Of a DNA stretch of 60,664 bases, positions 7,922-17,330 are shown piece after piece (within the stretch, counting starts at the first letter, position 1; each line of letters begins with the position of its first letter). The DNA is from Bacteroidota bacterium (GTDB lineage Bacteria > Bacteroidota > Ignavibacteria > Ignavibacteriales > Melioribacteraceae). Under the pieces are notes generated by a model. The model was not told the origin of the DNA. It searched no databases and saw only the letters and a program-made list of their open reading frames with translations. The stretch spans positions 1-60,664 of the forward strand of contig JAEXOD010000061.1 in NCBI GenBank assembly GCA_023447335.1, read 5' to 3'. The position numbers and the translations under genes were made by a program.

Positions 7922-8676
7922 CTAATTAATTCAACTGTGATACTACCTAAAATAACACTCAACTTAGCATAAACAGGAACTTTGTATTTATCTTTAGTGA
8001 ACCATCCTTCAAAATCTCCTGTTAAGCCAAATACACCTGTAAAATCGGCTCTCCCGTTTAATTTTGTAGTTGAAATATCATAATTTATTGCATCAATTTT
8101 AATTTTTTCTTCCTTGTCAAAATAGTTTATAAATGTCTTTTCCTTTTGTTCGTTTATAAAACAATGCACCGTTTCAGAATGTCTGTATCCTGATTTAACT
8201 CGAGCATAATAAAATAATGATAATCCGTCATTAAAGTTGTGATTTAAATCACAAGTTGAATCCGTTTCAATTAAATATGGCTTTAAAGTACCTCTTTTTA
8301 CGAAAATCTTCTTGTTTTTATAATCAAACTTATGTTCGGTAAATCTAAAATATTCTTTCGTTCTATGTGTAGCTTTAAATAGATTACTATAGTTTTTTAA
8401 ATTATAGTAGCTTTCATACACCTCATGTAAATCTACAAACGGTAAAGATTCGTCACTGTTTATATAAACCATAGTTCTATAAATAATTTCACCGTTTAGT
8501 TCTTTCTTTTCTAACACTTTGAATTTAAGTTCACCAAGTTTTATAAAAGTGTATTTGACTGAATAAGTCAATTCTTCGCCAACTTCCCATTCATATTCAT
8601 TTTGGGCATAATTTGTTGTTAAAAGAAAAAAGAGAAGTATTATTGAAATTCCTATAAAACTAACAAATTTTAGCAT
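7882..8676 (-). CDS. DUF3108 exported protein
   Basis: A 264-residue protein with an N-terminal signal peptide (hydrophobic 1-23, cleavage probably after YAQ). It then shows the DUF3108 pattern WEVGEELTYSVKYTFIKLGE followed by beta-rich sequence, and a late DFEGWFTKDKYKVPVYAKL segment. DUF3108 proteins are predicted to fold as a periplasmic or outer-membrane-associated beta structure; the role is unknown. It lies 1 bp after the S41 protease stop and overlaps the next gene by 40 nt. In FCB genomes DUF3108 genes often lie near envelope protease genes, but this is recall, not shown here. Confidence 0.75.
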   Translation of the reverse strand: MLKFVSFIGISIILLFFLLTTNYAQNEYEWEVGEELTYSVKYTFIKLGELKFKVLEKKELNGEIIYRTMVYINSDESLPFVDLHEVYESYYNLKNYSNLFKATHRTKEYFRFTEHKFDYKNKKIFVKRGTLKPYLIETDSTCDLNHNFNDGLSLFYYARVKSGYRHSETVHCFINEQKEKTFINYFDKEEKIKIDAINYDISTTKLNGRADFTGVFGLTGDFEGWFTKDKYKVPVYAKLSVILGSITVELISWRKKDWNPPKYN

Positions 8677-8677
8677 T

Positions 8678-10240
8678 TTATTTTCTATTTATTAATTTGT
8701 TAATATCAACTGAAAAGTATTTAATTGCACAAGTTATTTCCTGATCATTTTCGACAGATACAGAATATCGTCCGGCTTTACCCCATAACTTATTTGCAAG
8801 TTCAGCTTTTAATCTATTAATAATCATATCTTTATCTTTAATTATTTGATCTTGACTAATATTCTTTTCTTTAGAAGTTGCATATATAATAAAACTTTTA
8901 AATAGATTCTCGGTAAAAATAAATTCCTTATTAAAGTTTTCAGCAGTAAACTTAGATTTTTCAATTTTATTTAATTCATTATTATCGGTTAAAAATTTTG
9001 TAAATGTATTATTTCGAAGTAGTAATAAAAATGTTTCCGAATAAGTTACGGTATTGATTAAATAATCAGGGTGAATACCACCTCCGTCATAAACTTTTCT
9101 ACCTTTCTTTGTATATTTAACATTTTTACTAGTATCTAATTTATTTATTTCGTTTAATGAATAATACTCTTCGCGCTTATCATATTTTCTTTGTATTAAT
9201 CTACCGGACGGAGTATAATATTTTGCCAATGTGAGTCTAAATTCAGAATTATCATTCAATATAAACGATTGCTGAACTAAACCCTTTCCGAATGTATTTT
9301 GACCAACAATCCAGCCTCTATCCCAATCTTGTATTGCTCCGGCTACTATTTCGCTTGCAGAAGCGGAACCATTATCTACTAGAATAATAACTGGGAGTTT
9401 ATCTGATTTGTCTGTGTCGGCAGAATAAAACTCCTGATTATAAGATTCTTTTCTTGCTTTTATTGAAACAATCAATTTATTTGGCGGTAAAAATAGATCA
9501 GCTACTTTTACAGCTTGCTCCAAATATCCGCCGGGGTTATTTCTTAAATCAAGTAGAAACTTTTTTGCTCCCTTTTTAACTAGAGAATAAACTGCTTCTC
9601 GCATTTCGGTATATGTGTTTTCAGAGAATCTAACTAATTTTATATAACCAATACTATCTTGAATGATTGTCGAAAATTCTACAGGATGTAAAATTATTTC
9701 TTCGCGTTTTAACGTAAAAACTGATGGTTTATTTGAAAAATTTCTTAATATAGTCAAATTTACTTTACTACCTTCATCTCCTCTTAAAAGACTAATAATT
9801 TTTTCATTTTTTAAGGCAATTATACTCTTGTTATTAACTTTAATAATTTTATCACCACTTAAAATACCTGCTTTTTCTGACGGTCCACCAGGAACAATTG
9901 ATATTATATTAAGAGTATCATTAATCATTAAAAATTCAATACCGATTCCAACAAATTTACCGCTCATTTCTTCAGCATAACTCTCATGTTCTTCAGAACT
10001 TAAATATCCTGAATGAGGGTCTAATTTGCTTAAAATACCAGTAATTGCGCTATTTGTAATAGTATCAATACTAACTTCCTCTACATAATACTCATCGGTT
10101 AGGTTTAAAATTTCATTAATTTTATTTGAGGATTCATTTAATTTGGGATTAATTAAATAGCTTTTTAAAAAATTCAAATAATATCCTATCAGAATCGCAA
10201 AAACAAAAATTACAATTTTACTATTAATAATTCTTTTCAT
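8678..10240 (-). CDS. S41 C-terminal processing peptidase with PDZ domain
   Basis: Periplasmic tail-specific protease. Residues 7-24 form an uncleaved signal or membrane anchor; the PDZ domain spans about 95-170 (GIGIEF...SIVPGGPSEKAGILSGDKI). The S41 core follows, with catalytic S294 in NGSASASEI and K319 in TFGKG, plus Q323, matching the CtpA/CtpB spacing of 25 residues between Ser and Lys. The 520 residues fit the family. Its ATG overlaps the TAA of the upstream barrel gene (TAATG), so translation is probably coupled. Likely substrates are misfolded or tagged envelope proteins; the natural target is not known. Confidence 0.92.
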   Translation of the reverse strand: MKRIINSKIVIFVFAILIGYYLNFLKSYLINPKLNESSNKINEILNLTDEYYVEEVSIDTITNSAITGILSKLDPHSGYLSSEEHESYAEEMSGKFVGIGIEFLMINDTLNIISIVPGGPSEKAGILSGDKIIKVNNKSIIALKNEKIISLLRGDEGSKVNLTILRNFSNKPSVFTLKREEIILHPVEFSTIIQDSIGYIKLVRFSENTYTEMREAVYSLVKKGAKKFLLDLRNNPGGYLEQAVKVADLFLPPNKLIVSIKARKESYNQEFYSADTDKSDKLPVIILVDNGSASASEIVAGAIQDWDRGWIVGQNTFGKGLVQQSFILNDNSEFRLTLAKYYTPSGRLIQRKYDKREEYYSLNEINKLDTSKNVKYTKKGRKVYDGGGIHPDYLINTVTYSETFLLLLRNNTFTKFLTDNNELNKIEKSKFTAENFNKEFIFTENLFKSFIIYATSKEKNISQDQIIKDKDMIINRLKAELANKLWGKAGRYSVSVENDQEITCAIKYFSVDINKLINRK

Positions 10241-11895
10241 TATATTTTTAGTTTTAAGTTTACTATAAAAGATGTTCCGTTTTTACTTTTATCATTTCCT
10301 TTTTCTTTAACATAGTTAAAAATTATTCCGATAAAGTTATTTCTTATAAATTCATAATTCCCTTCAAATAAAACTCCAAAGGATTTTATAACTTTTCCGT
10401 CAAGGAAGGTTATAACTTCGTTATCAAACGGTCTATGACCAAAATTGATCGAACCGCCATAATTTATTAATAAATCTCCGTTGTTATCATATATATTTTC
10501 GCCGTGTTCTAAGTATGACACTGTGATTGACATATCAAGACGTTTAGTTGGAAAATATGAAAGTTTTACATTAAATAGCTGACTATTCGGTTCAATGTTA
10601 TCATTTATTAAATAATTCAATGATGTGAAGTTATTGTATGGAATTCGATGTGTGAAGACGTATGGCTCAATTCTTAAATATTGAAGTTTTAAAGAACCCG
10701 AAAAATATTTAGGAAACGGACTAATATTGATACCAATATCCCAAAGTAATTGATTTCCATACCATTTTTTTCCGATTTTACCAAAATCAATATCATCAAC
10801 AAAAAGAGTTAAGTACGGATTTATACCTACTAATGAATTATTTGAAATATCAATAAATAATGATGAATTGTCTCTATCTTGATTTATATGTTCAATACTT
10901 TTGTAAAAGTTAAAAGGATTCAAATAACTTAAATCTAAACTTCGATCACCATAAATAATAAACTCACCGAGACCAATTTTAAAATGTTTTGACAAATTTA
11001 ATTCAAATCTATGATAAACGATATATTTATCGACTAAGTTATGTATTTCACCCCATAAAGAATCACTTCTAACAATCGGATTAGATAATAATTTACCGTG
11101 TAAATATGTAAAATTTAAAACCGAATAATTTAGGTTAAATCTAAAATAATCTATCGGAGGTGCATTATTTCCCAAAAACGGTTTTAATATACCTTGCCCA
11201 AGTAAAATTCTATCTCGTCCTAGTTTAAGACTATAATTTTTTTTATCGTAATAAATATAACCTTCTGTTTCATCAAAGTATGAGTTGGCTCCTTGATAGT
11301 TCGGATTAAGATTTGCTTTGTAATTATATTTCAAACTTCCAAAATTTAAGGCAGTATTTTTATCTCCCTTATAAATACCATTTGTTCCTCTTATATAAAA
11401 TCCCAATTCATTCCATAAATATCCACGTAATTCACCTCCGAAAATAAAAATCGAAGCTTTTTTATCTTTATTAAAAATCGTGCTATTCTCAGCTAAAAGA
11501 CTAATAAAAAATCCATTATTTGATGAGTCGGTGTATGAATATAAAGATTTGTTTGAGTCCCAATATTTATAGTTTAATCCTGTCCTATTATTTAATAAAG
11601 GTGAATAAGTAGTATCAGAGCCATTAAATATATAGTCGAATTCATACATTAAGTCTTCAAGAATTTCCAAGTCTGTATTATTAAGTTCTTTTTTGTTTTT
11701 AAGGACACAAGATAAATGCTTCTCAATTTCGTTAATAGATTTCGGAATTTCAAAACTATTATAATCCTCAATAAGTCCAATTGTATTTATCCTTTCTAAA
11801 AATTTATAAACTTTATGATTTATGTCTACAAAACCCGATTGAGAGCTAATAATTGAATTAAATATAATTAGAAAGAATAAAGTACATTTTCTCAT
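10240..11895 (-). CDS. Outer-membrane beta-barrel, Wzi/porin-like
   Basis: A 551-residue exported protein with a signal peptide (about 1-19) and a helical N-terminal part with the KSINEIEKHL segment. The rest is mostly alternating aromatic/polar beta-strand sequence, as in outer-membrane barrels. The segment YSLKLGRDRILLGQG resembles the G-R-x-x-x-x-WG-P/Q-G motif of Wzi capsule-assembly proteins and related porins. A GT2 gene lies immediately upstream, which suits a surface-polysaccharide role but does not prove it. I chose the ATG at 11895, which gives a TAATG overlap with the GT2 stop; an upstream TTG (11913) would extend it by 6 codons and is less likely. Family assignment is moderate. 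Confidence 0.65.
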   Translation of the reverse strand: MRKCTLFFLIIFNSIISSQSGFVDINHKVYKFLERINTIGLIEDYNSFEIPKSINEIEKHLSCVLKNKKELNNTDLEILEDLMYEFDYIFNGSDTTYSPLLNNRTGLNYKYWDSNKSLYSYTDSSNNGFFISLLAENSTIFNKDKKASIFIFGGELRGYLWNELGFYIRGTNGIYKGDKNTALNFGSLKYNYKANLNPNYQGANSYFDETEGYIYYDKKNYSLKLGRDRILLGQGILKPFLGNNAPPIDYFRFNLNYSVLNFTYLHGKLLSNPIVRSDSLWGEIHNLVDKYIVYHRFELNLSKHFKIGLGEFIIYGDRSLDLSYLNPFNFYKSIEHINQDRDNSSLFIDISNNSLVGINPYLTLFVDDIDFGKIGKKWYGNQLLWDIGINISPFPKYFSGSLKLQYLRIEPYVFTHRIPYNNFTSLNYLINDNIEPNSQLFNVKLSYFPTKRLDMSITVSYLEHGENIYDNNGDLLINYGGSINFGHRPFDNEVITFLDGKVIKSFGVLFEGNYEFIRNNFIGIIFNYVKEKGNDKSKNGTSFIVNLKLKI

Positions 11896-12623
11896 TATCT
11901 TATCTCGTCCCAAATTCTTGATTTTGATTTTTTTAATAGTAAAACATAAATGCTATTAATTAGCCAAGTAAACAAAAGATTAAAGTGACCAACTTTTCTA
12001 TATCTTCTAGGGGATTCATAAATTATTGTCTTTCTATCAAAAAAAATTTTTCCTAGTTTTCGAACTCTTTTAAAAAACTCAAAGTCCTCACCGGCAATTA
12101 TATTCTCGTTATAACCTTTCAGTTTATCAAAAACCTCGGAACGTAATACATTACATTCTCCCCTTCCCATACCTACGCCAAAAATATTTAGAGAGTGAAA
12201 GTAGTAATTATAAAAAGTTTGAAAAATTTTGTCGACAAACTTAGTTTCCTCCGGAAATACTTCTACCTTGCATGTATATGCAATATAACTTCCGTTTAAA
12301 ACTTTAGAATTAATAGTAGAAAACAAATTTTCCGGATTTTTTATTCTTGAATCGCCGCTTAAAAATATAAGAATTTTACCAATTGCAACTTCTCTTCCTC
12401 TATTTCGACCCATTGCAATATTTTGTCTAAAATTTTCTTTATGCTCAACAACTTTATCTGCAAATTCCTTAGCAAGTTTAACAGTATTATCCGAACTACC
12501 GCCATCAGAAATGATTATTTCATAATCGTAATTATTTTTTAAATTGCTATCTTTTAGTTGCTTAAGAATATTTGGCAAAAGTCGTTCTTCATTCAAAGTC
12601 GGAATTATTATACTATAATTCAA
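11895..12623 (-). CDS. Family 2 glycosyltransferase
   Basis: GT-A fold glycosyltransferase of about 243 residues. It starts NYSIIIPTLNEERLLPNIL, the classical nucleotide-binding N-terminus, followed by ISDGGSSDNTVKLAKE (DGGS, UDP-sugar binding) and the LSGDSRI segment where the DXD motif usually sits. A later AGEDFEFFKRVRKLGK matches the catalytic ED region. A C-terminal hydrophobic helix (INSIYVLLL) may anchor it to the membrane. I prefer the TTG at 12623 because GAGGT lies at 12628-12632 and it gives MNYSIII; a longer TTG start at 12644 overlaps the DUF2279 gene. The acceptor and sugar cannot be told. Confidence 0.85.
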   Translation of the reverse strand: MNYSIIIPTLNEERLLPNILKQLKDSNLKNNYDYEIIISDGGSSDNTVKLAKEFADKVVEHKENFRQNIAMGRNRGREVAIGKILIFLSGDSRIKNPENLFSTINSKVLNGSYIAYTCKVEVFPEETKFVDKIFQTFYNYYFHSLNIFGVGMGRGECNVLRSEVFDKLKGYNENIIAGEDFEFFKRVRKLGKIFFDRKTIIYESPRRYRKVGHFNLLFTWLINSIYVLLLKKSKSRIWDEIR

Positions 12624-12634
12624 ATATACCTCAA

Positions 12635-13576
12635 TTAATAACAAAAAACTAAAAATGTTGCTTTGGGTGATATTTTAATACCGGGTAGCGGTAAATGGAA
12701 GTAATTTAAGGTGTTCTTTACAAATTGTCCAAACTTACCGGGGATTGGTACAGTCTGCCAATCGATATCAAAAGAAATAAATAATTCTCTTATTCCTCCA
12801 CCGCTGCCATCCAGCTCTTTTACGCCCATACCTGCAGATAGCATTAAAAATGAAGGCCAGTATTTGCCTATTGATTTAGGCAATAATTCTTTCATCCTTA
12901 AACTAAGCCAGTATTTTTGGCCTTCATAATCGTCACTTATATTTCCGTCTTTATGTTTTCCCGTTCTATATTCTTCGGAGGGAAAATAACTTACTCGAGG
13001 TTGGAAATTCCTTACAACCGGAAAATAAAATTTAGATAGATGATATGATGCACCGAGAAAATCCGCTATAAAATCACCCGGACTAAAACCCCATTGTGCC
13101 CCATATCCATCTTCAATTTCAATGAAAGTTTGAAATAGAAATGCACCAAGCGAAGAGATAATTGCAGTTTCTTCAGGAGGTACATTTGCCGCATCCAAAG
13201 CAGAAGATAAACCGTGAGCTTCAATGGTTGTACCATAAAAATGTCCGATTTTATCAATCCAGAGTGCGTAATCCCAATCATTTAAAATTCTAAATGATGA
13301 TGATCTATCATCTTTCCACCATGCATTATAATTATATAAATGGACTGCAACTCCTATTCCGACAGCTATTCCGCTTACTCCGACCAAAATTGGAGTATTT
13401 ATATCATCTCCGTATGGTTTAAATTTATATATTGTATTTAACTCAGAAATGGGTAAATAAGAGTTAACAGAATCTTTTACAAAAGCTGTTGATGCACTAT
13501 CTGATTCTACATTATTTTGGGCATAAATAACATTTATGCCCAAAAGGATTATTAATATAATTAATAAATAACGCAT
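12635..13576 (-). CDS. DUF2279-like exported protein
   Basis: A 313-residue protein with a signal peptide (1-19, ending YAQ). A core containing DKIGHFYGTTIEAHGLS, then FQTFIEIEDGYGAQWGFSPGDFIADFLGA, is the pattern seen in DUF2279 proteins and resembles VanZ-like domains (DK-x2-HF ... E ... D-x3-N/D-x2-G). Hydrophobic stretches around residues 62-80 suggest membrane contact. Function unknown. It sits between lysS (upstream, 3 bp) and the GT2 gene (downstream, overlapping or abutting). It shares the motif pattern with the exported protein at 49106-49735. Confidence 0.7.
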   Translation of the reverse strand: MRYLLIILIILLGINVIYAQNNVESDSASTAFVKDSVNSYLPISELNTIYKFKPYGDDINTPILVGVSGIAVGIGVAVHLYNYNAWWKDDRSSSFRILNDWDYALWIDKIGHFYGTTIEAHGLSSALDAANVPPEETAIISSLGAFLFQTFIEIEDGYGAQWGFSPGDFIADFLGASYHLSKFYFPVVRNFQPRVSYFPSEEYRTGKHKDGNISDDYEGQKYWLSLRMKELLPKSIGKYWPSFLMLSAGMGVKELDGSGGGIRELFISFDIDWQTVPIPGKFGQFVKNTLNYFHLPLPGIKISPKATFLVFCY

Positions 13577-13579
13577 TAA

Positions 13580-15085
13580 TTATTTTTCCGGTCGCATTAA
13601 CGGAAATAGGATTACGTCTCTAATTGACGGTTGATTTGTTAATAACATAGTCAATCTATCAATTCCAATTCCTAATCCGGCAGTAGGAGGCATTCCATAT
13701 TCAAGTGCTTTAATAAAATCATCATCAATTTGCTGAGCTTCATCGTCTCCTTCAGCTCTTGCTTTGGCTTGAGCTTCAAACCTTTCTCGTTGGTCAATTG
13801 GATCGTTCAATTCGCTGAAAGCATTGCAAATTTCTCTACCTAAAACGAAACCTTCAAATCTTTCTACAATTCCTTCTTTTGTTCTATGTTTTTTTGCAAG
13901 AGGAGAAATTTCAAGCGGATAATCAATAACAAATGTTGGCTGAATTAATTCATGTTGTATAGTTGCTTCAAATAATTCATCAATTAATTTTCCTTTACTT
14001 TCTTTACCGCTTAATTTTATATGATGTTTTTCGCACTCTTCGGCTAATTCTTCCTTTGTACAATTTAAAATATCTAACCCGGTTTTATTCTTTAATTCAT
14101 CGACCATAGAAACTCTTTTCCATGGACCTTTAAAATCAATCTCATATTCATCAATTTTAAATTTAGTAGAATTATTTATTTTAATCGCAATATCTTCGAC
14201 CATATTTTCAACAAGATTCATCATCCATTCGTAATCTTTATAAGCAACATACAATTCCATCATTGTAAATTCAGGATTATGTGTTTTATCCATACCTTCG
14301 TTTCTAAAATCTTTAGAAATCTCATATACTCCGGTAAACCCGCCAACTAACAATCGCTTAAGATATAATTCATCTGCAATTCTTAGATAAAGCTCCATAT
14401 CTAGAGTATTATGATGAGTAATAAAAGGACGAGCAGATGCTCCGCCGTATAAAGGTTGCAGTACCGGAGTTTCAACTTCCATGTAACCTTTAGAATCTAA
14501 GAAATTTCTCATTGCACTAATAATCTTGCTTCGCTTAACAAAAACATCTCTAATTTCGCTATTAACAAATAAATCGACATATCTTTGTCTGTACCTAAGT
14601 TCTTTATCGGCAAATTGATCAAATACTGTCTTATTACCTGATTCATCAACAATTTCTTTGGCAATAGGTATAGGATTAAGTGTTTTTGCCAATAACTCCA
14701 GTTTTTTTGTATGAACTGATATTTCTCCTGTTTTGGTTTTAAAAACAAATCCTTCTACACCGATAATATCACCGATATCTAAAAGTTTAAATAAATCGTA
14801 CTTTTCATTTATTTCATCTTTTTTAAGATAAATTTGAATTTTTCCTTTATCGTCCAGTATATGTGCAAAAGAAGCTTTCCCCATTCTTCTGATAGCCATA
14901 ATTCTTCCGGCAATTTTTACATCTTTACCTTCTAATGTTTCGAAATTTTCTTTTACATCATTACTTTTATGATCAACATCAAAACTATATGCAAACGGGT
15001 TTATTCCCATTTTTTTTATTTCTTCTAATTCTTCAAATCTTCTTTTTGTAAGAATATTCATATCTTCATTGAATGTGTTTTCCAC
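13580..15085 (-). CDS. lysS: Lysyl-tRNA synthetase, class II
   Basis: Charges tRNA-Lys. The N-terminal OB-fold anticodon-binding domain (about 55-150) contains RIMAIRRMGKASFAHILDD. The class II core has motif 2 FRNEGMDKTHNPEFTMME and motif 3 GLGIGIDRLTMLLT near the C-terminus, followed by the usual FPLMRPEK ending. The 501-residue length is standard. ATG start. It follows the PBP4-type gene by 15 bp and precedes the DUF2279 gene by 3 bp, so this housekeeping gene is embedded in an envelope-gene operon. Confidence 0.97.
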   Translation of the reverse strand: MENTFNEDMNILTKRRFEELEEIKKMGINPFAYSFDVDHKSNDVKENFETLEGKDVKIAGRIMAIRRMGKASFAHILDDKGKIQIYLKKDEINEKYDLFKLLDIGDIIGVEGFVFKTKTGEISVHTKKLELLAKTLNPIPIAKEIVDESGNKTVFDQFADKELRYRQRYVDLFVNSEIRDVFVKRSKIISAMRNFLDSKGYMEVETPVLQPLYGGASARPFITHHNTLDMELYLRIADELYLKRLLVGGFTGVYEISKDFRNEGMDKTHNPEFTMMELYVAYKDYEWMMNLVENMVEDIAIKINNSTKFKIDEYEIDFKGPWKRVSMVDELKNKTGLDILNCTKEELAEECEKHHIKLSGKESKGKLIDELFEATIQHELIQPTFVIDYPLEISPLAKKHRTKEGIVERFEGFVLGREICNAFSELNDPIDQRERFEAQAKARAEGDDEAQQIDDDFIKALEYGMPPTAGLGIGIDRLTMLLTNQPSIRDVILFPLMRPEK

Positions 15086-15100
15086 TTTTAACTCCTAAAG

Positions 15101-16606
15101 CTATTTTCTTGAAAAATTTATTAAACGCACAAGAACCATGTCTTGTAAATATTGTGCTAAAGATGAAGGGACGAGATAATTATTTGCAATAATTGAGTAA
15201 ACTATGGGTTCATCATCAATCGTCGTTAAGTAACCAGAAATTGCCGAAACACCGTTTAACAGACCCGGTTTTCCTCTAACATTATTTTCAGCTAAAGTGT
15301 TTTTCATTCTATTCTGTAATGTCCCGTCTCTTCCGGCTATTGGTAGCGAATTGTAAAAACTTCTATAATTTGAACTTCTATACATGAAACTAAGCAAGTT
15401 TACAATTTGTTTTGGTGTCACAAAATTTAACCTACTTAACCCTGATCCGTCACTAATAAGTAAATTGTCTATATTTATACCCATTTTTTCAAATATTTTA
15501 CGAGTCGCTTTAACACCATTTTCTATACTGCCATAGTTATTAACTTCAAAGCCAATAGTCTTTAAAAGTTGTTCTGCATAAAAATTATTACTATTTTTAT
15601 TAATTTCTTTAATTATTTCTTTTAAAGTAACAGATTTATGTTCAAATAACTTAATGGTTTCCGAGTAGTCAACAGCATGTGCCTCTTTATCTGAATCAAT
15701 TGCATAACCATCTAGAACAATACTGTTCTTTTTTATTACATTTTCAAAAACAGAAACAAAATATTCAGTCGGATCTTCAACAGAAATATATTCAGTTTTG
15801 GGAATATCTGTTTCGCCAATATTCCCTTTAATGGTTATAACATCGTTTCTACGATTTTTTACAATTTGAATACTATTTTTTTCTGAATTATCAGAAGTCA
15901 GCACTTTATTAATAAAGTATAAATTTTTTACATTTGGTTCGATTGTTACTGAAGCTGGTAAGTCCTTAGAAGTAGGTTTAATATAAATATTGATAACGTT
16001 ATTATTAAAACTTAAAGCTCCGGACGGAGCTGCAAACCAAGCATATTCATAGTCACGCATCCAACCGGTACCGTAACCTTTTTCGTCAAACGAATCGTCA
16101 TCTCCTAAAATGTTTCCGGATATTTTATCAATTCCAATTTTTTTTAAACTGTCACACCATGCATTAAAAATTGTATCTACATCGCCGGCAATATATCTAT
16201 TCGAAATTGTAGGATCACCCGAACCTTGAATTATTAAATTGCCATATAAAGTTCCTTTATAAATATCTCCCTCGGCATAAATTCTTGTTTTAAACCTATA
16301 ATTCTCTCCTAATAATAATAATGCAGCAGACGTAGTAAATAATTTAATATTACTGGCAGGTACAAAAAACTTATCGGCATTCCTTTTATATAAAATTTCA
16401 CCGGTTTTAAGCGACTTAATAAAAACTCCCCAGCTAGCACCGGAAAAATTTGTGTCATTAAAAATATCGTCTAGATGATTTCTTAAATCAGAAATTGCAT
16501 TAGGGTTCATTTTGGGTGTTATAGTAGTTACAGAATCTTTCTGCTGAGCCAAAATAAACGAATTAAATACAAATAATAAAAATAATATTTGCTTTTTAAT
16601 AACCAT
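15101..16606 (-). CDS. PBP4-type D-alanyl-D-alanine carboxypeptidase/endopeptidase (S13)
   Basis: Low-molecular-mass penicillin-binding protein of the DacB/PBP4 family that trims or cleaves peptidoglycan peptides in the periplasm. A signal peptide covers residues 1-20. Active-site motifs are SxxK at S85-N-I-K88 (VPASNIKLF) and SxN at S339-N-N341 (NKNSNNFYAEQLL); the DGSGLSRLN block lies at 386-394. The third box, normally KTG, reads K446-P-G448 (RGKPGLLNG), an unusual Thr to Pro change. The 501-residue length fits S13 enzymes. Its start overlaps the rluB-type stop by 11 nt. dacB is a possible name, but the altered box makes activity less certain. Confidence 0.88.
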   Translation of the reverse strand: MVIKKQILFLLFVFNSFILAQQKDSVTTITPKMNPNAISDLRNHLDDIFNDTNFSGASWGVFIKSLKTGEILYKRNADKFFVPASNIKLFTTSAALLLLGENYRFKTRIYAEGDIYKGTLYGNLIIQGSGDPTISNRYIAGDVDTIFNAWCDSLKKIGIDKISGNILGDDDSFDEKGYGTGWMRDYEYAWFAAPSGALSFNNNVINIYIKPTSKDLPASVTIEPNVKNLYFINKVLTSDNSEKNSIQIVKNRRNDVITIKGNIGETDIPKTEYISVEDPTEYFVSVFENVIKKNSIVLDGYAIDSDKEAHAVDYSETIKLFEHKSVTLKEIIKEINKNSNNFYAEQLLKTIGFEVNNYGSIENGVKATRKIFEKMGINIDNLLISDGSGLSRLNFVTPKQIVNLLSFMYRSSNYRSFYNSLPIAGRDGTLQNRMKNTLAENNVRGKPGLLNGVSAISGYLTTIDDEPIVYSIIANNYLVPSSLAQYLQDMVLVRLINFSRK

Positions 16607-17330
16607 GATCCTTTTTTATATTTTCGATAACTTTTTCGTCAATTTTTATATAAGTACCTTCTTTAATGTCCGGCAATATAAACATTCCAAACCTAATTCG
16701 TTGTAACGATTGAACGTGGTATCCCAATGCTTTGAACATTTCTTTTACAAAATGATATCTTCCTTCAGTCGTTATAACGTTAAAAATACGAGTCGATTTT
16801 TTAGCTTTTGAATATAGTTTCTTAAAAACACTTCGTTTTCTATCAAGATATACACCGGTTAACAATTTTTCTTTGTCATGATCTAACAAATCCCTATCTA
16901 ATTTAACAACATATTCTCTTTCGATATCATGCTTAGGATGCATAAAAATATTTGCAAAATTTCCGTCATTTGTTAGTATTAATAAACCCGTAGTATCTCT
17001 ATCTAATCGTCCTACAGGAAAAATTCTTTTATCTGTTTTAATTAACTCAATCACAACAGGTCTGTTTTTTTCATCAGATCGACTTGTAATAAACCCTTTT
17101 GGCTTATTTAATAAATAATAAACTTTTTTTTCTTCTCTAACTTTTTCACCATCAACAGAGATAATATCAACTGTGGGGTCAACTTTTACTGATAAGTCTA
17201 CGACAGTTATTCCGTTTACTTCTACACGTCCTGTTGTAATAAATTCTTCAACTTTACGTCTACTGTCAATACCTGCATCTGCAAGGTATTTATTTAATCT
17301 AATCAGATTCGGATTCTTGGTTGGTTTCAT
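16596..17330 (-). CDS. RsuA/RluB-type rRNA pseudouridine synthase
   Basis: Converts a uridine in rRNA to pseudouridine. The N-terminal S4 RNA-binding domain is at about 9-65 (RLNKYLADAGIDSRRKVEEF). The catalytic domain has D110 in GRLDRDTTGLL, the family signature. The 244 residues match RluB/RsuA. The LNKPKGFITSRSD segment and the C-terminal YHVQSLQRIRFG are typical of RluB-like proteins in the scpA-scpB neighbourhood, where this gene is usually found. ATG start overlapping scpB by 32 nt. The exact rRNA site cannot be told from sequence. Confidence 0.92.
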   Translation of the reverse strand: MKPTKNPNLIRLNKYLADAGIDSRRKVEEFITTGRVEVNGITVVDLSVKVDPTVDIISVDGEKVREEKKVYYLLNKPKGFITSRSDEKNRPVVIELIKTDKRIFPVGRLDRDTTGLLILTNDGNFANIFMHPKHDIEREYVVKLDRDLLDHDKEKLLTGVYLDRKRSVFKKLYSKAKKSTRIFNVITTEGRYHFVKEMFKALGYHVQSLQRIRFGMFILPDIKEGTYIKIDEKVIENIKKDHGY

